In this document: piece by piece, positions 48,329 through 56,928 of the stretch | Position numbering within the stretch: the first letter of the stretch is position 1 | Layout of the letters: the number at the start of each line of letters is the position of its first letter | Source: Mycolicibacterium aubagnense | GTDB lineage: Bacteria > Actinomycetota > Actinomycetes > Mycobacteriales > Mycobacteriaceae | Assembly (NCBI RefSeq): GCF_010730955.1 | Contig: NZ_AP022577.1 | Coordinates: forward strand, 4,774,001-4,838,000 | DNA: 64,000 bases | Direction of reading: 5' to 3' | Notes under the pieces: generated by a model | Seen by the model: only the letters and a program-made list of their open reading frames with translations | Database searches by the model: none | Told to the model about the DNA's origin: nothing | Made by a program: the position numbers and the translations under genes

Positions 48329-49747
48329 GTGACCGCGATCGATCCAGACCAGCTCAGCACGTGCCTCCGGGTGCTGTCCGAGGTGCACACGCTGCCTCCA
48401 GAGCACCCCGACTCGGTTGCTGTGCGCCAGGCCACCGCGAAGATGTTCAAGGCGCTGAAGAAGGCTCGCCGGTCCGCCAAACGTGACGCGATCGCGGCCG
48501 CTGATCGCGCTGTGATCGCCGCCACCGCCACGGGTGCGCCGGGACGGATCGATGACGAGACCCAGGGCTTACCGCTGGTGTCCACCGCGGTCGGGGCCAG
48601 TGCGGGCACGCTGCTCCGCTCGCGGGCCTGCTACATCTGCAAGAACCATCACACCGTGGTCGACGCCTTCTACCACCAGCTATGTCCGGATTGCGCCGCG
48701 GTCAACCGGGCCAAGCGCGACGCCCGGACCGATCTGACCGGGCGCAGGGCCCTGCTGACCGGCGGGCGCGCCAAGATCGGCATGTACATCGCGCTGCGGT
48801 TGTTGCGCGACGGCGCGCACACCACGATCACCACCCGGTTTCCCAATGACGCCGTGCGTCGCTTCGCCGCGATGGAGGACAGCGCCGACTGGTTGCACCG
48901 GCTGCGGGTGGTCGGGATCGACCTGCGTGACCCGGCCCAGGTGGTCGCCCTGGCTGACGAGGTGGCCGCACAGGGGCCGCTGGACATCCTGATCAACAAT
49001 GCGGCGCAGACGGTGCGTCGTCCGCCGGGCTCCTATGCCGCACTGGTCGAGGCCGAGCGCACCCCGCCGCCGGCGCTGGTGGACGTCATCACCTTCGACC
49101 ACATCAGTGACGCACATCCACATGCCCTCGCCGGAAGCCTCGGCGAGCACCCTTCCGCGCACGCGCTGACCGAGCTGGCCCTGACCGCGCGCAGCGCCTC
49201 GCCGGAGCGGATCTCCGCCGGGATTGCCATCGACGCGGGCGGGCTGCTTCCAGATACTGCGTCGGTGAACAGCTGGACCCAACGGGTGCACGAGGTCGAC
49301 GCGATGGAGCTCCTCGAGGTGCAGCTGTGCAATCAGACGGCGCCGTTCATTCTGGTGAGCCGGTTGCGCCCCGCTCTCGCCGCCTCGTCGGCCCGGCGCA
49401 AGTACGTGGTGAACGTGTCGGCGATGGAAGGCCAATTCGGCCGGGGCTACAAGGGACCCGGGCATCCGCACACCAATATGGCCAAGGCTGCGCTGAACAT
49501 GCTGACCCGCACGAGCGCGGGGGAGATGCTGGAGCAGGACGGCATTCTCATGACCGCCGTCGACACCGGGTGGATCACCGACGAGCGCCCGCACCCGACC
49601 AAGCTGCGGCTGGCCGAGGAAGGGTTTCACGCGCCGCTGGATCTGGTGGATGGTGCTGCGCGGGTCTATGACCCGATTGTGCGCGGGGAATTGGGTGAGG
49701 ATCTCTTCGGATGCTTCTTGAAGGATTACTCGAAGAGCAGTTGGTAA
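48329..49747 (+). CDS. Zinc-ribbon-containing SDR family oxidoreductase
   Basis: 472 residues. An N-terminal helical domain with four cysteines (C101, C104, C119, C122 in CYIC and CPDC) looks like a zinc ribbon. The SDR part begins near residue 140 with LLTGGRAKIGMYIAL and has LINNAAQTVRR. The catalytic tetrad position YxxxK reads TNMAK, so the usual Tyr is Thr. This non-classical family is widespread but uncharacterised. TACCCT (48317-48322) ends 6 nt before the GTG, so the mRNA is likely leaderless. Confidence 0.82.
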   Translation: MTAIDPDQLSTCLRVLSEVHTLPPEHPDSVAVRQATAKMFKALKKARRSAKRDAIAAADRAVIAATATGAPGRIDDETQGLPLVSTAVGASAGTLLRSRACYICKNHHTVVDAFYHQLCPDCAAVNRAKRDARTDLTGRRALLTGGRAKIGMYIALRLLRDGAHTTITTRFPNDAVRRFAAMEDSADWLHRLRVVGIDLRDPAQVVALADEVAAQGPLDILINNAAQTVRRPPGSYAALVEAERTPPPALVDVITFDHISDAHPHALAGSLGEHPSAHALTELALTARSASPERISAGIAIDAGGLLPDTASVNSWTQRVHEVDAMELLEVQLCNQTAPFILVSRLRPALAASSARRKYVVNVSAMEGQFGRGYKGPGHPHTNMAKAALNMLTRTSAGEMLEQDGILMTAVDTGWITDERPHPTKLRLAEEGFHAPLDLVDGAARVYDPIVRGELGEDLFGCFLKDYSKSSW

Positions 49748-49756
49748 CGCTCCTGA

Positions 49757-50105
49757 CCGACACCCGTCGGCGTTGATCCGCGCCGACGATGTCGGTGAGC
49801 CGCAACGACACGGTGGCCCACCGGTCCACGAAACCGCATGACACACACCGGATTTCGGCTGTCTGCTCGGTTCTGATGCGTTGGTAGCGCTGCAGTGCGT
49901 CGCTGAGCGACCCGTCGTGGGCTGAGCCAACCTGTGTGGCAAACCCGGCGGCTCCTGGATGGCCTGGTTGGCGCCCTGCCCGCCGAATGGCGTCATCGGA
50001 TGTGCGGCATCCCCGGGCAGCGCGATCCGGCCGGTGGTCCACCGGTCGATAGGGCTGCGGTCGTACACCGGATGCATGTAGACGGGAAACGGCCAGAACA
50101 CGTCA
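49757..50105 (-). pseudogene. Remnant of an FAD-dependent monooxygenase
   Basis: The minus strand encodes GRIALPGDAAHPMTPFGGQG, the second FAD motif of salicylate-hydroxylase-like enzymes, preceded by DRSPIDRWTTG. Near 49951 the frame shifts by one base and continues as AAGFATQVGSAHDGSLSDAL and LSLRLTDI-like sequence. No N-terminal domain exists upstream, so this is a 5'-truncated, frameshifted fragment squeezed between the SDR and DsbA-like genes. Confidence 0.8.
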
Positions 50106-50127
50106 GGTGGCGCGGCATGATGGAGAT

Positions 50128-50790
50128 ATGGATTGGACTCGACTGACCCGGTTGGTTCGCGCGCTCGGCGCTGTCGCAGCGGTGGTTGTATCGCTGCTGT
50201 GCGGCCCGATCGCCGGGCCGGCGCGCGCGGCGGTCGCGGCACCGGCGGGCGACGTCATCTCCATCGGTGACCCCAACGCCCTCGGGCAGGTCGATCTGTA
50301 CCTGGACCCGCTGTGCCCGTACAGCGGCAAGCTGATCCGGAAAGAGGGCGACGAGCTGGGCCGCCGCATCGAGAGCGGCGCCATTCGGGTGAACCTGCGT
50401 CTGGTGAACTTTCTCGAAAAGTATTCGGCCAGTGGCACATACGACCGGAGGGCCATCTATGCAGCCTTCGTGGTGGCCGGCGAATCGAAAACCAGCGACG
50501 TGGCGTGGCGATTCGTCCAGCAGATTTTCTCGAAAGAACATCAGCCGAAAGAGGGCGGGCCCGCGGACCTGAGCAACGATGAGCTGGCTGGTTTGGCCGC
50601 TAGTGTTGGCGCCCCGCAGTCGGCCCAGGACCTGATCCGGGTCGGCTTGCCGGTCGGCTACGACTCCCGCGCCATCGCCGCCAACAACCTCACGCTCCTG
50701 CACGAGTTTCCGAACCCCGGCGTGCCGCAGGTCGTGATCAATGGGCAGATCGTCGACGACGACGATTGGCTGAGTCGGATTCCGGCCTGA
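50128..50790 (+). CDS. Secreted DsbA-like thioredoxin-fold protein
   Basis: 220 residues with a signal peptide or anchor (hydrophobic stretch about 10-32, ending AGPARA). DPLCPYSGKL places a single Cys where DsbA has CXXC (second Cys replaced by Ser), and GVPQVVING has the cis-Pro loop. This monothiol arrangement is common in mycobacterial DsbA-like envelope proteins and suggests isomerase or reductase-like rather than oxidase chemistry. The start at 50128 leaves only 2 nt after GGAG; GTG at 50107 is the alternative. Confidence 0.8.
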   Translation: MDWTRLTRLVRALGAVAAVVVSLLCGPIAGPARAAVAAPAGDVISIGDPNALGQVDLYLDPLCPYSGKLIRKEGDELGRRIESGAIRVNLRLVNFLEKYSASGTYDRRAIYAAFVVAGESKTSDVAWRFVQQIFSKEHQPKEGGPADLSNDELAGLAASVGAPQSAQDLIRVGLPVGYDSRAIAANNLTLLHEFPNPGVPQVVINGQIVDDDDWLSRIPA

Positions 50791-50962
50791 GGGCTATTCA
50801 GGCGGCGCTAGGACGCTGTTCCCCCAATCGGGGGACACGGGATTCATCCGGCGGAGGGGCCGGTTGGCGGATACCAGTCGACGGCTGGCGGCGGCATTCT
50901 TGGTTCAACACCGGAACACACCGGAAAGAACTTGAAAAGCCTTCCCGCGCAAAGGAGTCGAC

Positions 50963-51163
50963 ATGAACCTCACCCACCGCAACGCCGCCGGATTCGCCCT
51001 CGTCGCTGCCCCGGCCGTCATCTTCCTGGGCGCCGCCACCGCGCACGCGGACGTCACGACAGCCAGCAGCCCGGTCGGCACCCACCAGGCCTTCCCGCAC
51101 CAGCAGAACAACCCGCAGCCGGGCTCTCCGGTGCATCATCACCACCAGAACAACCGCCGTTGA
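50963..51163 (+). CDS. Small secreted His/Gln/Asn-rich protein
   Basis: 66 residues with AAAGGAG 5 nt before the ATG. A signal peptide ends at ATAHA-DVT (about residue 28); the mature 38 residues are Pro/Gln/Asn-rich with a run of four His (PVHHHHQN), which could bind metal ions such as copper or zinc. No family recognised. A strong terminator follows. Confidence 0.75.
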   Translation: MNLTHRNAAGFALVAAPAVIFLGAATAHADVTTASSPVGTHQAFPHQQNNPQPGSPVHHHHQNNRR

Positions 51164-51181
51164 GACTTTCCGTCACCGCTG

Positions 51182-51213
51182 AGGCCGCCCCCGTCGTCGA
51201 CGGGGCGGCCTTA
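51182..51213. terminator. Bidirectional hairpin terminator
   Basis: GGCCGCCCCCGTCG and CGACGGGGCGGCC pair across a single T with one bulged C. It lies between the 3' ends of the small secreted-protein gene and the convergent DinB-fold gene, so it can serve both. Confidence 0.75.
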
Positions 51214-51218
51214 CGCAT

Positions 51219-51803
51219 TCAGTCGCTGATTGCTCGGCCGAGGAATGCCATCAGCTGGGTGGTACGCGAGGAGCCCGCCGGAGCGAGTTGCTCCGGCCCG
51301 AAGGCGCCAGGTCGCCGCAGCATCTGTTCCGGCACCGACTTGACCAGCCCTTCGCTCAGGGTGAGCAAGTTCTCGGGCAACTCGATCGTCTCGCCCAGCG
51401 AATGGCGTAGGTCCCAGCTGTGCAGCGCCAGATCAGCAACCGGAAACATCAACGCCCGGCGCAGCGGAACCTCGCCTTGCGGGGACTTGCGTGGGGCATC
51501 GAGGTCCGCTGTGGGTAAGGCGTGTCGAAGGCGAACGCCCAACGCGCGCAACTGTTCGGCGGGGTCGTCATACATCCAGTCGGAGGGTTGGGACGGCCTG
51601 TCCCAGAGTTCGCCGTCCTCGACCAGCACGATGACTCTGGTGGCGCTGCCGGTTCCGTGCGCCACCAATTCGCGCAGATTCCATTCCTGCAGAATCGACG
51701 GATCGTCCCAGCGCGCTGCCGGAACCTCGCGTACCGAGGCGGTGAACAGATCGAGTGCTTCGGTCGCCAACTCGCCGATCTGGGGAGTCGTGTCTTCGCT
51801 CAT
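51219..51803 (-). CDS. Mycothiol-dependent maleylpyruvate isomerase-like (DinB-fold) protein
   Basis: 194 residues of the TIGR03086-type DinB/MDMPI superfamily. The helical bundle shows WNLRELVAHGTG and DLALHSWDLRHSLG, which supply the His residues that bind the metal in this fold. Members are thiol-dependent transferases or uncharacterised. TACGGT lies 7 nt before the ATG at 51803, near leaderless. Confidence 0.8.
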   Translation of the reverse strand: MSEDTTPQIGELATEALDLFTASVREVPAARWDDPSILQEWNLRELVAHGTGSATRVIVLVEDGELWDRPSQPSDWMYDDPAEQLRALGVRLRHALPTADLDAPRKSPQGEVPLRRALMFPVADLALHSWDLRHSLGETIELPENLLTLSEGLVKSVPEQMLRRPGAFGPEQLAPAGSSRTTQLMAFLGRAISD

Positions 51804-51863
51804 GGTGGACACCGTACGAGTAGGCACAGACATTGCCCGGTCGACGGGTTGGCCCACATCGTG

Positions 51864-52763
51864 CTACGCCGCCATCCGCGCCGAGGTGGCCGCGGCGATC
51901 TGGTTGAGGTGGTTGGTCGCGACCTGCACCGAGCTCTGGTGGGGGAGAGCGTCGACGACCTCGTAGGTGATGTGGGGCAGGGTTGGTGGGTTGGTGGCGT
52001 AGAAGGCGACGGCGCGGTCGATGGCTTCGACGAGGGCGGGGCCGCCCACGATGGGGTCGGTGACCAGTGCCAGGACTTGTTGGGCGAGGCTGCCTTGGCC
52101 GGTGAGGCCGGCGATCAGGGCGATGGCGGCGTTGATGCTGATGCCGAGTTGGACGGCGGCTTTGTAGACGGCGGTGATGTCGGCGCCGGCTTGGTCGTTG
52201 GGGGTGGTGGTGTAGAGGTCTCCGGGGTTGGCGAAGTCCCACCAGGTGTCGATGCCGTTGGCGTCCTTGGGGATTTGTATGGCGGTGAGGTTGGTGGAGG
52301 CGATGCCTCTGCCGCCGGGGTCGGTGCCGCCGGGGAAAGTGTGGCCGGTCGGTCGCCAGGGGTTGCCGAAGGTGTAGCCGCCGATGAGGTTGGGTTGGGC
52401 CCATTGCAGGGTGCCGGTCATGATTTCGGCCAGGATGCGGGAGGCGGCTTCGGCGCCTTGGCTGTAGCCGCCGAGGGCGAAGGTTTGCTTGGGGTGGTTG
52501 GTGATCCAGCCGGTCGCGTTGGTGACGGCGGTCTGTACCGATTCGGCGTAGCTGGGGGACAGGGGTGCTCCGGGTGGGATGGGGCCGAAGGTCCAGGGTG
52601 CTTGGATGGGGACTTCGTAGAGGAGGTCGGGGTCGGCGGCGTTCACGACGTCGGAGGGGTAGCCGGTGCCGGGGGCGGCCCAGGTGCCGGCGAAGGTGAG
52701 GACGGCGTGGCGGACGTGGTGGACGCCGGCGATGTTGGCGGCGATGTCGCTGAAAGTGGTCAT
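51864..52763 (-). CDS. Cutinase-superfamily serine esterase, mycobacteriophage lysin B-like
   Basis: 299 residues with FAGTWAAPGTGYPSDV at the N-terminus, the nucleophile motif LGGYSQGAEAASRI, YTFGNPWRPTGHTFPGG and DLYTTTPND, the order seen in phage LysB and the related PE-PPE/cutinase esterases. LysB cleaves the mycolic ester linking the outer membrane to arabinogalactan. Codons end mostly in C, unlike the G/C mix of neighbours, suggesting a mobile or phage origin. No signal peptide. A 111-bp piece is repeated at 56621. Confidence 0.75.
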   Translation of the reverse strand: MTTFSDIAANIAGVHHVRHAVLTFAGTWAAPGTGYPSDVVNAADPDLLYEVPIQAPWTFGPIPPGAPLSPSYAESVQTAVTNATGWITNHPKQTFALGGYSQGAEAASRILAEIMTGTLQWAQPNLIGGYTFGNPWRPTGHTFPGGTDPGGRGIASTNLTAIQIPKDANGIDTWWDFANPGDLYTTTPNDQAGADITAVYKAAVQLGISINAAIALIAGLTGQGSLAQQVLALVTDPIVGGPALVEAIDRAVAFYATNPPTLPHITYEVVDALPHQSSVQVATNHLNQIAAATSARMAA

Positions 52764-52771
52764 CTTTCAGT

Positions 52772-53107
52772 TCATTTCGCGGTGGTGGGTAGTCCGTTTG
52801 CTTTGCGCCATTGGATGGCGAATTCCATGAGTTCGATGAGGACGTCGCCGCTGTCGCGGGTGATGCCGTCGCTGAAGGTGTGGATCCAGGCGATTTGTTC
52901 GGCGGTGGTGACTTGTTGTTCGAAGGCGTCGAAGGTGCCGGGGTAGGTCTGGCCGTTGTGGGTGGAGTTCCAGGGGCCGCGGTTGGGGTCGTCGACGATG
53001 TCGCCGATGTTGCGGGGGTGGCGGGCCGGGACCGCGCGCCAGGGTTCGGGCATGCCGTTGGCGGTGACGCCGGAGATGTCGGTCTGGAGCGATTCTGCAT
53101 CAGCCAT
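52772..53107 (-). CDS. Unrecognised 111-residue protein paired with the LysB-like gene
   Basis: Starts at the ATG 53107 with AGGAGG 7 nt upstream and ends 8 bp before the LysB-like gene, so the two form an operon. Composition (MADAESLQTDISGV, FEQQVTTAEQIAWIHTFSD) indicates a soluble, mostly helical protein. The same C-ending codon style as the esterase gene supports a common origin. I recognise no family. Confidence 0.7.
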   Translation of the reverse strand: MADAESLQTDISGVTANGMPEPWRAVPARHPRNIGDIVDDPNRGPWNSTHNGQTYPGTFDAFEQQVTTAEQIAWIHTFSDGITRDSGDVLIELMEFAIQWRKANGLPTTAK

Positions 53108-53523
53108 GATGGAGCCTCCTGTTAGTGGGGTAGGACGCGGCTTGGCGTTGCGCGGGGGACCGATGGCAGCCAGCGGTCTGGAATGTCTTGTCGGCGAACG
53201 GCTTTTGTCGTGCGGACGATTCACGGTCCTCGGGTGTGGTTCCCGGGATCGTCAGCAGAGCCGATTCGTCGATCACCATCGTCTTGCCCTCTTTGACTGG
53301 GACGTCCAATTCCACGATAGGCCCGTATTGGAGCGCGGTCGACTGCGCGCGGGCGGCGAGCTGAGCCGACGCGCGCCCTGGCGCCACGCGGCGTAGGGTT
53401 GAGGCATCGGCGGCGTTCAGCCGGGCCCAACGCCCGACGTGAACCGATACGCCCCGCGTCTGCCACGAGTCAGATTCACCCGTTCTAGGATCGGGGAATT
53501 CAGATGTGCGGCAGGCACTTACC
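53108..53523. other. 416-bp region upstream of the Anbu gene
   Basis: No confident gene. A minus-strand frame stays open across it with fairly high GC3 (segment QYGPIVELDVPVKEGKT), but it lacks a credible start and runs into the start of the 111-residue gene. Near its right end TAGGAT (53486-53491) may be the -10 element of the Anbu operon. Confidence 0.4.
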
Positions 53524-54252
53524 GTGACGTATTGCATCGGCGTGCTGCTCGACGACGGGATCATCTTCGCGGCTGATTCGCGCACCAACGCAGGCGTCGA
53601 CAACTTCGCCAAGTTCTGCAAGGTGACGGTGTTCGAGACTCCGGGCGATCGCGTGATCGCGTTGTTGAGTTCGGGCAACCTGGCCGGCACCCAGGCCATC
53701 ATCAGCGTGCTGCGGCAGCGGTGTGCCGACGGCCCTGCGACAACCAATCTGCTCGGAGCGACGACGATGTTCGACGTCGCCCGGTTGGTGTCGGATGCGA
53801 TGCGCGAGGTCGACCAACGCGACGCGGGCTACCTGGACAGCAACCCGGCCGGCTTCAACGCCTCATTCATCGTCGGTGGGCAGCTCGCCGGGGAGCCGAT
53901 GAGACTCTTCCGCATCTACGCGGAGGGAAACTTCATCGAAGCCGGAACCGACACGATGTTCCTGCAGACCGGTGAGACGAAGTACGGCAAGCCGATCCTC
54001 GACCGGGTACTCACGCCCCGGACTTCGCTCGCCGACGCCACGAAATGCGTTCTGGTGTCTTTCGATTCGACCATGCGGAGCAATCTGTCGGTCGGCATGC
54101 CCATCGATCTGATCAGCTACGAACGGGACAGCCTCCAGATGCCGTGGCGGCGGCGATTCGACGACGGTGACCCCTACTTCACGGCCGTCCGGGAGGCGTG
54201 GAGCGAAGGCACTCGGGCGGTATTCAGCAAGCTACCCGACCTCCGTTGGTGA
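53524..54252 (+). CDS. Anbu-type ancestral proteasome-like peptidase
   Basis: Proteasome-superfamily Ntn-hydrolase of 242 residues. Removal of the initiator Met from the GTG-encoded start exposes Thr (TYCIGVLLDDGIIFAADS), the expected nucleophile, followed by DSRTNAGVD, a signature of Anbu. Anbu forms large open-ring or helical assemblies with unclear peptidase activity. A short ATG ORF (53504) ends in a TGA overlapping the GTG, and an in-frame GTG at 53506 is another possible start. It leads an operon with the next two genes. Confidence 0.85.
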   Translation: MTYCIGVLLDDGIIFAADSRTNAGVDNFAKFCKVTVFETPGDRVIALLSSGNLAGTQAIISVLRQRCADGPATTNLLGATTMFDVARLVSDAMREVDQRDAGYLDSNPAGFNASFIVGGQLAGEPMRLFRIYAEGNFIEAGTDTMFLQTGETKYGKPILDRVLTPRTSLADATKCVLVSFDSTMRSNLSVGMPIDLISYERDSLQMPWRRRFDDGDPYFTAVREAWSEGTRAVFSKLPDLRW

Positions 54253-54259
54253 CGGCGTC

Positions 54260-54979
54260 GTGCCGGACGTCCAGCTCATCACGTGCGAACACGGCGGCAA
54301 CGTCATACCCGCGCCGTTTGGTCCGCTCTTCGCCGAACATCGGGCGCTGCTGAACTCCCACCGGGGATGGGACCCCGGTGCGTTGGCGATGGCCGAGGCG
54401 CTCGCCGCGGCGACCCGGGCACCGCTCATCGCATCGACCACCAGCCGCCTCCTCGTCGACCTCAACCGGTCGATCGGCCACCCGCAGCTGTTCTCGCCGA
54501 TGACGCGTGGGGCGCCGAGGGAAGTCAGAGCGCAGATTGTTGCGCAGCACTACATGCCACATCGTGATGCAGTGGAAGACCTTGTCAGACAGTCAGTCTC
54601 GTCCGGACGCCGGGTGATTCACATCGCCTCACACAGCTTCACTCCAGAACTGGACGGGGTGGTGCGCCAAGCTGACGTCGGGTTGCTCTACGACCCCCGC
54701 CGGCGCGCAGAGGTGCAGCTGAGCACGCGCTGGCAGGCGTCGCTCACGGCGCTTCATCCGGAACTGCGGGTGCGGCGCAACTATCCGTACGCGGGCAAGG
54801 CGGACGGCCTGACGTCACACCTGCGCAAGCGCTTCGGGCCCGGTGAGTACGTCGGCATCGAACTGGAGATCAATCAGCGCATCGTCGCCGCTGCCGGACA
54901 GCCGTGGGCAGCGCTACGCGGCGTGCTGATCGACTCCCTGGACGCGGCCTGTGCGCCCCAGCCCGACCCGACCGCGTAA
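54260..54979 (+). CDS. N-formylglutamate amidohydrolase family protein
   Basis: 239 residues with VQLITCEHGGNVIPAPF near the N-terminus, LLVDLNRSIGHPQLFSP, VIHIASHSFTPELDG and YVGIELEINQRIV, the conserved blocks of the FGase superfamily (zinc-dependent amide hydrolases). The GTG at 54260 follows the Anbu stop by 7 nt. Members occur near Anbu and transglutaminase-like genes, so the substrate is probably not histidine-pathway formylglutamate but an amide made by the cluster. Confidence 0.82.
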   Translation: MPDVQLITCEHGGNVIPAPFGPLFAEHRALLNSHRGWDPGALAMAEALAAATRAPLIASTTSRLLVDLNRSIGHPQLFSPMTRGAPREVRAQIVAQHYMPHRDAVEDLVRQSVSSGRRVIHIASHSFTPELDGVVRQADVGLLYDPRRRAEVQLSTRWQASLTALHPELRVRRNYPYAGKADGLTSHLRKRFGPGEYVGIELEINQRIVAAAGQPWAALRGVLIDSLDAACAPQPDPTA

Positions 54980-55010
54980 ACCCAAGCGCTACAGCGAAAA
55001 CGGAGACACC

Positions 55011-55817
55011 ATGAAACTCAATGTCGGCTTCGAGATGGTCTTCGACTGCCCCAAACCCACCCCGATGATCTTCAATCTCAACGTCCACTACACCCGGGTC
55101 TCCGACCTCATTGGTCGCGACGTGCTACTGGCCGACCCACCTGTGCCGATGACGGCCTACCGTGACGACTTCGGCAACTGGTGCACCCGCATCGTCGCGC
55201 CGAAGGGGTACACCCGGATCTCGGGAGACGCGATCGTCACAGACAGCGGGCTCCCCGACGTCCTGGTCCCGGGGGCGCGCCAGACACCGGTCGAGGACCT
55301 GCCCGACGAGACGCTCATCTTCCTGCTGGGTAGTCGGTATTGCGATACCGATCGGCTCTCGCAGACGGCGTGGGATCTGTTCGAGCAGACGCCGCCGGGC
55401 TGGGACCGCGTCCAGGCCATCTGTGACTACGTGCACCGACACATCACGTTCGATTATCTGCAGGCGGACAGTGCGCGGACGGCGTTGGAGGCGTTCGAGG
55501 GTCGGGTCGGCGTCTGCCGCGATTTCACGCACTTGGCGGTGGCCTTCTGCCGTTGCATGAACATACCGACGCGCTACTGCACCGGGTACCTCCCCGATAT
55601 CGGTGTGCCACCGCCTTATGGGCCAATGGATTTCGCCGCCTGGTTCGAGGTGTTTCTCGACGGGCACTGGCATACCTTCGACGCGCGCAACAACACGCCG
55701 CGCATCGGCCGGGTGTTGATCGCGCGCGGCCGTGACGCCGCCGATGTGGCCCTGAGCAACGCGTTCGGCGCCAACACGTTGACGAGTTTCCGGGTGTGGG
55801 CGGACGAGGTGGCGTAG
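55011..55817 (+). CDS. Transglutaminase-like cysteine protease
   Basis: 268 residues with a beta-rich N-terminal domain and the TGc core: GVCRDFTHLAVAFCRCMNIP holds the catalytic Cys, HWHTFDARNN the His and Asp. These bacterial proteins hydrolyse or ligate amide bonds and are standard partners of Anbu, alpha-E and ATP-grasp proteins. GGAG 6 nt before the ATG supports the start. Third gene of the Anbu operon. Confidence 0.88.
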   Translation: MKLNVGFEMVFDCPKPTPMIFNLNVHYTRVSDLIGRDVLLADPPVPMTAYRDDFGNWCTRIVAPKGYTRISGDAIVTDSGLPDVLVPGARQTPVEDLPDETLIFLLGSRYCDTDRLSQTAWDLFEQTPPGWDRVQAICDYVHRHITFDYLQADSARTALEAFEGRVGVCRDFTHLAVAFCRCMNIPTRYCTGYLPDIGVPPPYGPMDFAAWFEVFLDGHWHTFDARNNTPRIGRVLIARGRDAADVALSNAFGANTLTSFRVWADEVA

Positions 55818-55840
55818 CGACCTAGACCGTCGCCGGGCGG

Positions 55841-56563
55841 TCAATCGGTGCGCTGCTGCAACAACTCTCGTAGTTGGGCTATTTCGTTGTGGAGCCCGTC
55901 GATCTGCGCCGCGGTGACAGCGTTGTGCGCCTTGTCCTCGACCGAGACGGTATGGATGATCCAGGACGCGATGGTCGCGGTGATGGAACCAACCAGACTG
56001 ATCCCGCCGATCATCATCAGGACAGCGATGACGCGTCCCGTGGTCGTCACCGGGTAGATGTCGCCGTAGCCGACGGTGGTGATGGTGGTGATCGCCCACC
56101 AGACCGCGTCGCCGAAGTTGGTGATGTGGGAGCCGGCCGCGGCGCGCTCCGATTCGAGCTCGGCCAACGCACCGACGTAGATCAGGAGGACAGCGCCGGA
56201 GACGGTGTAGATCACCACCCGGCCGCGGATCGCGTTGCCGATGGCCTCCTGCAGTGCGCTGACCAGCACCACCAGTCGGAGGAGCCGCAGTGGTCTTAGC
56301 AGCGGCAGCAGCACCACGGCGAGGTCAATCAGGTGATGCAGGAACCACTTTCGCCGATCCGTCGCCAGATACAGCCGGGCGAAGTAGTCGACGACGAACA
56401 CGGCCCAGGTCAGGAACGTGACGATGTCGAGGAGGTGCTGGGCGAACCCACGGGGTTGCACGAGCACTTCGATGCTGTACGCGGCCAGGAAAACCAGCGC
56501 CACGGCAGCCAGCGCCCACTCGGCCCGGTGGTCCCATTTTGCGAGACGGTCTTGGGTTGTCAC
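55841..56563 (-). CDS. Voltage-gated-type potassium channel
   Basis: 240 residues with six transmembrane helices, an Arg-bearing S4-like helix (LLRPLRLLRLVVL) and the selectivity filter TITTVGYGDIYPVT. The C-terminal coiled coil (LHNEIAQLRELLQQR) would assemble the tetramer. It is a bacterial Kv-type channel in the inner membrane. Convergent with the transglutaminase gene. Confidence 0.9.
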   Translation of the reverse strand: MTTQDRLAKWDHRAEWALAAVALVFLAAYSIEVLVQPRGFAQHLLDIVTFLTWAVFVVDYFARLYLATDRRKWFLHHLIDLAVVLLPLLRPLRLLRLVVLVSALQEAIGNAIRGRVVIYTVSGAVLLIYVGALAELESERAAAGSHITNFGDAVWWAITTITTVGYGDIYPVTTTGRVIAVLMMIGGISLVGSITATIASWIIHTVSVEDKAHNAVTAAQIDGLHNEIAQLRELLQQRTD

Positions 56564-56620
56564 GACTCAAAGTGTGCGGGACGGGTGGGTGGTGTGGGGG
56601 AGTTATGCACTCGGGCTGGA

Positions 56621-56731
56621 GATGCCTCTGCCGCCGGGGTCGGTGCCGCCGGGGAAGGTTTGGCCGGTTGGTCGCCAGGGGTTGCCGAAGGTGTAACCGC
56701 CGATGAGGTTGGGTTGGGCCCATTGAAGGGT
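56621..56731 (-). pseudogene. 111-bp displaced copy of the LysB-like gene
   Basis: Aligns without gaps to 52302-52412 inside the LysB-like gene with 5 mismatches (about 95% identity). It lacks both ends of the gene. The orientation is the same as the parent. The 365-bp stretch 56564-56928 around it holds no other gene that I can support. Confidence 0.85.
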
Positions 56732-56928
56732 CGGTTTCGCCGAGTTTCGTTCCCAAATCTGTTCTCAAAATCGTGCTGTTGGGAACCGCACCATCGACGC
56801 CCGTACTACAGCGTCCGTGGCCGTGCGGTTCGGTGTGTCGGAGGCGGCGCTTGTGTGCGCCGCGACGGCAGTGAAGCGTTGTAGCGGATCCCATCAGGAG
56901 GCTCCCAGGAAAGGGTTACGATCCGGAC

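Noticed and set aside
48680..50242. A 520-residue minus-strand open frame opposite the zinc-SDR
   Set aside because: Only the part at 49955-50105 has real sequence signal (monooxygenase remnant); the remainder is antisense to the SDR gene.
51568..53100. A 510-residue minus-strand open frame across the LysB-like gene
   Set aside because: It is frame-shifted relative to the esterase and consists of Arg/Pro/His repeats produced by C-ending codons.
51864..53107. A complete prophage
   Set aside because: Only the lysin-B-like gene and its partner are phage-like; no integrase, terminase, capsid or attachment sites are seen.
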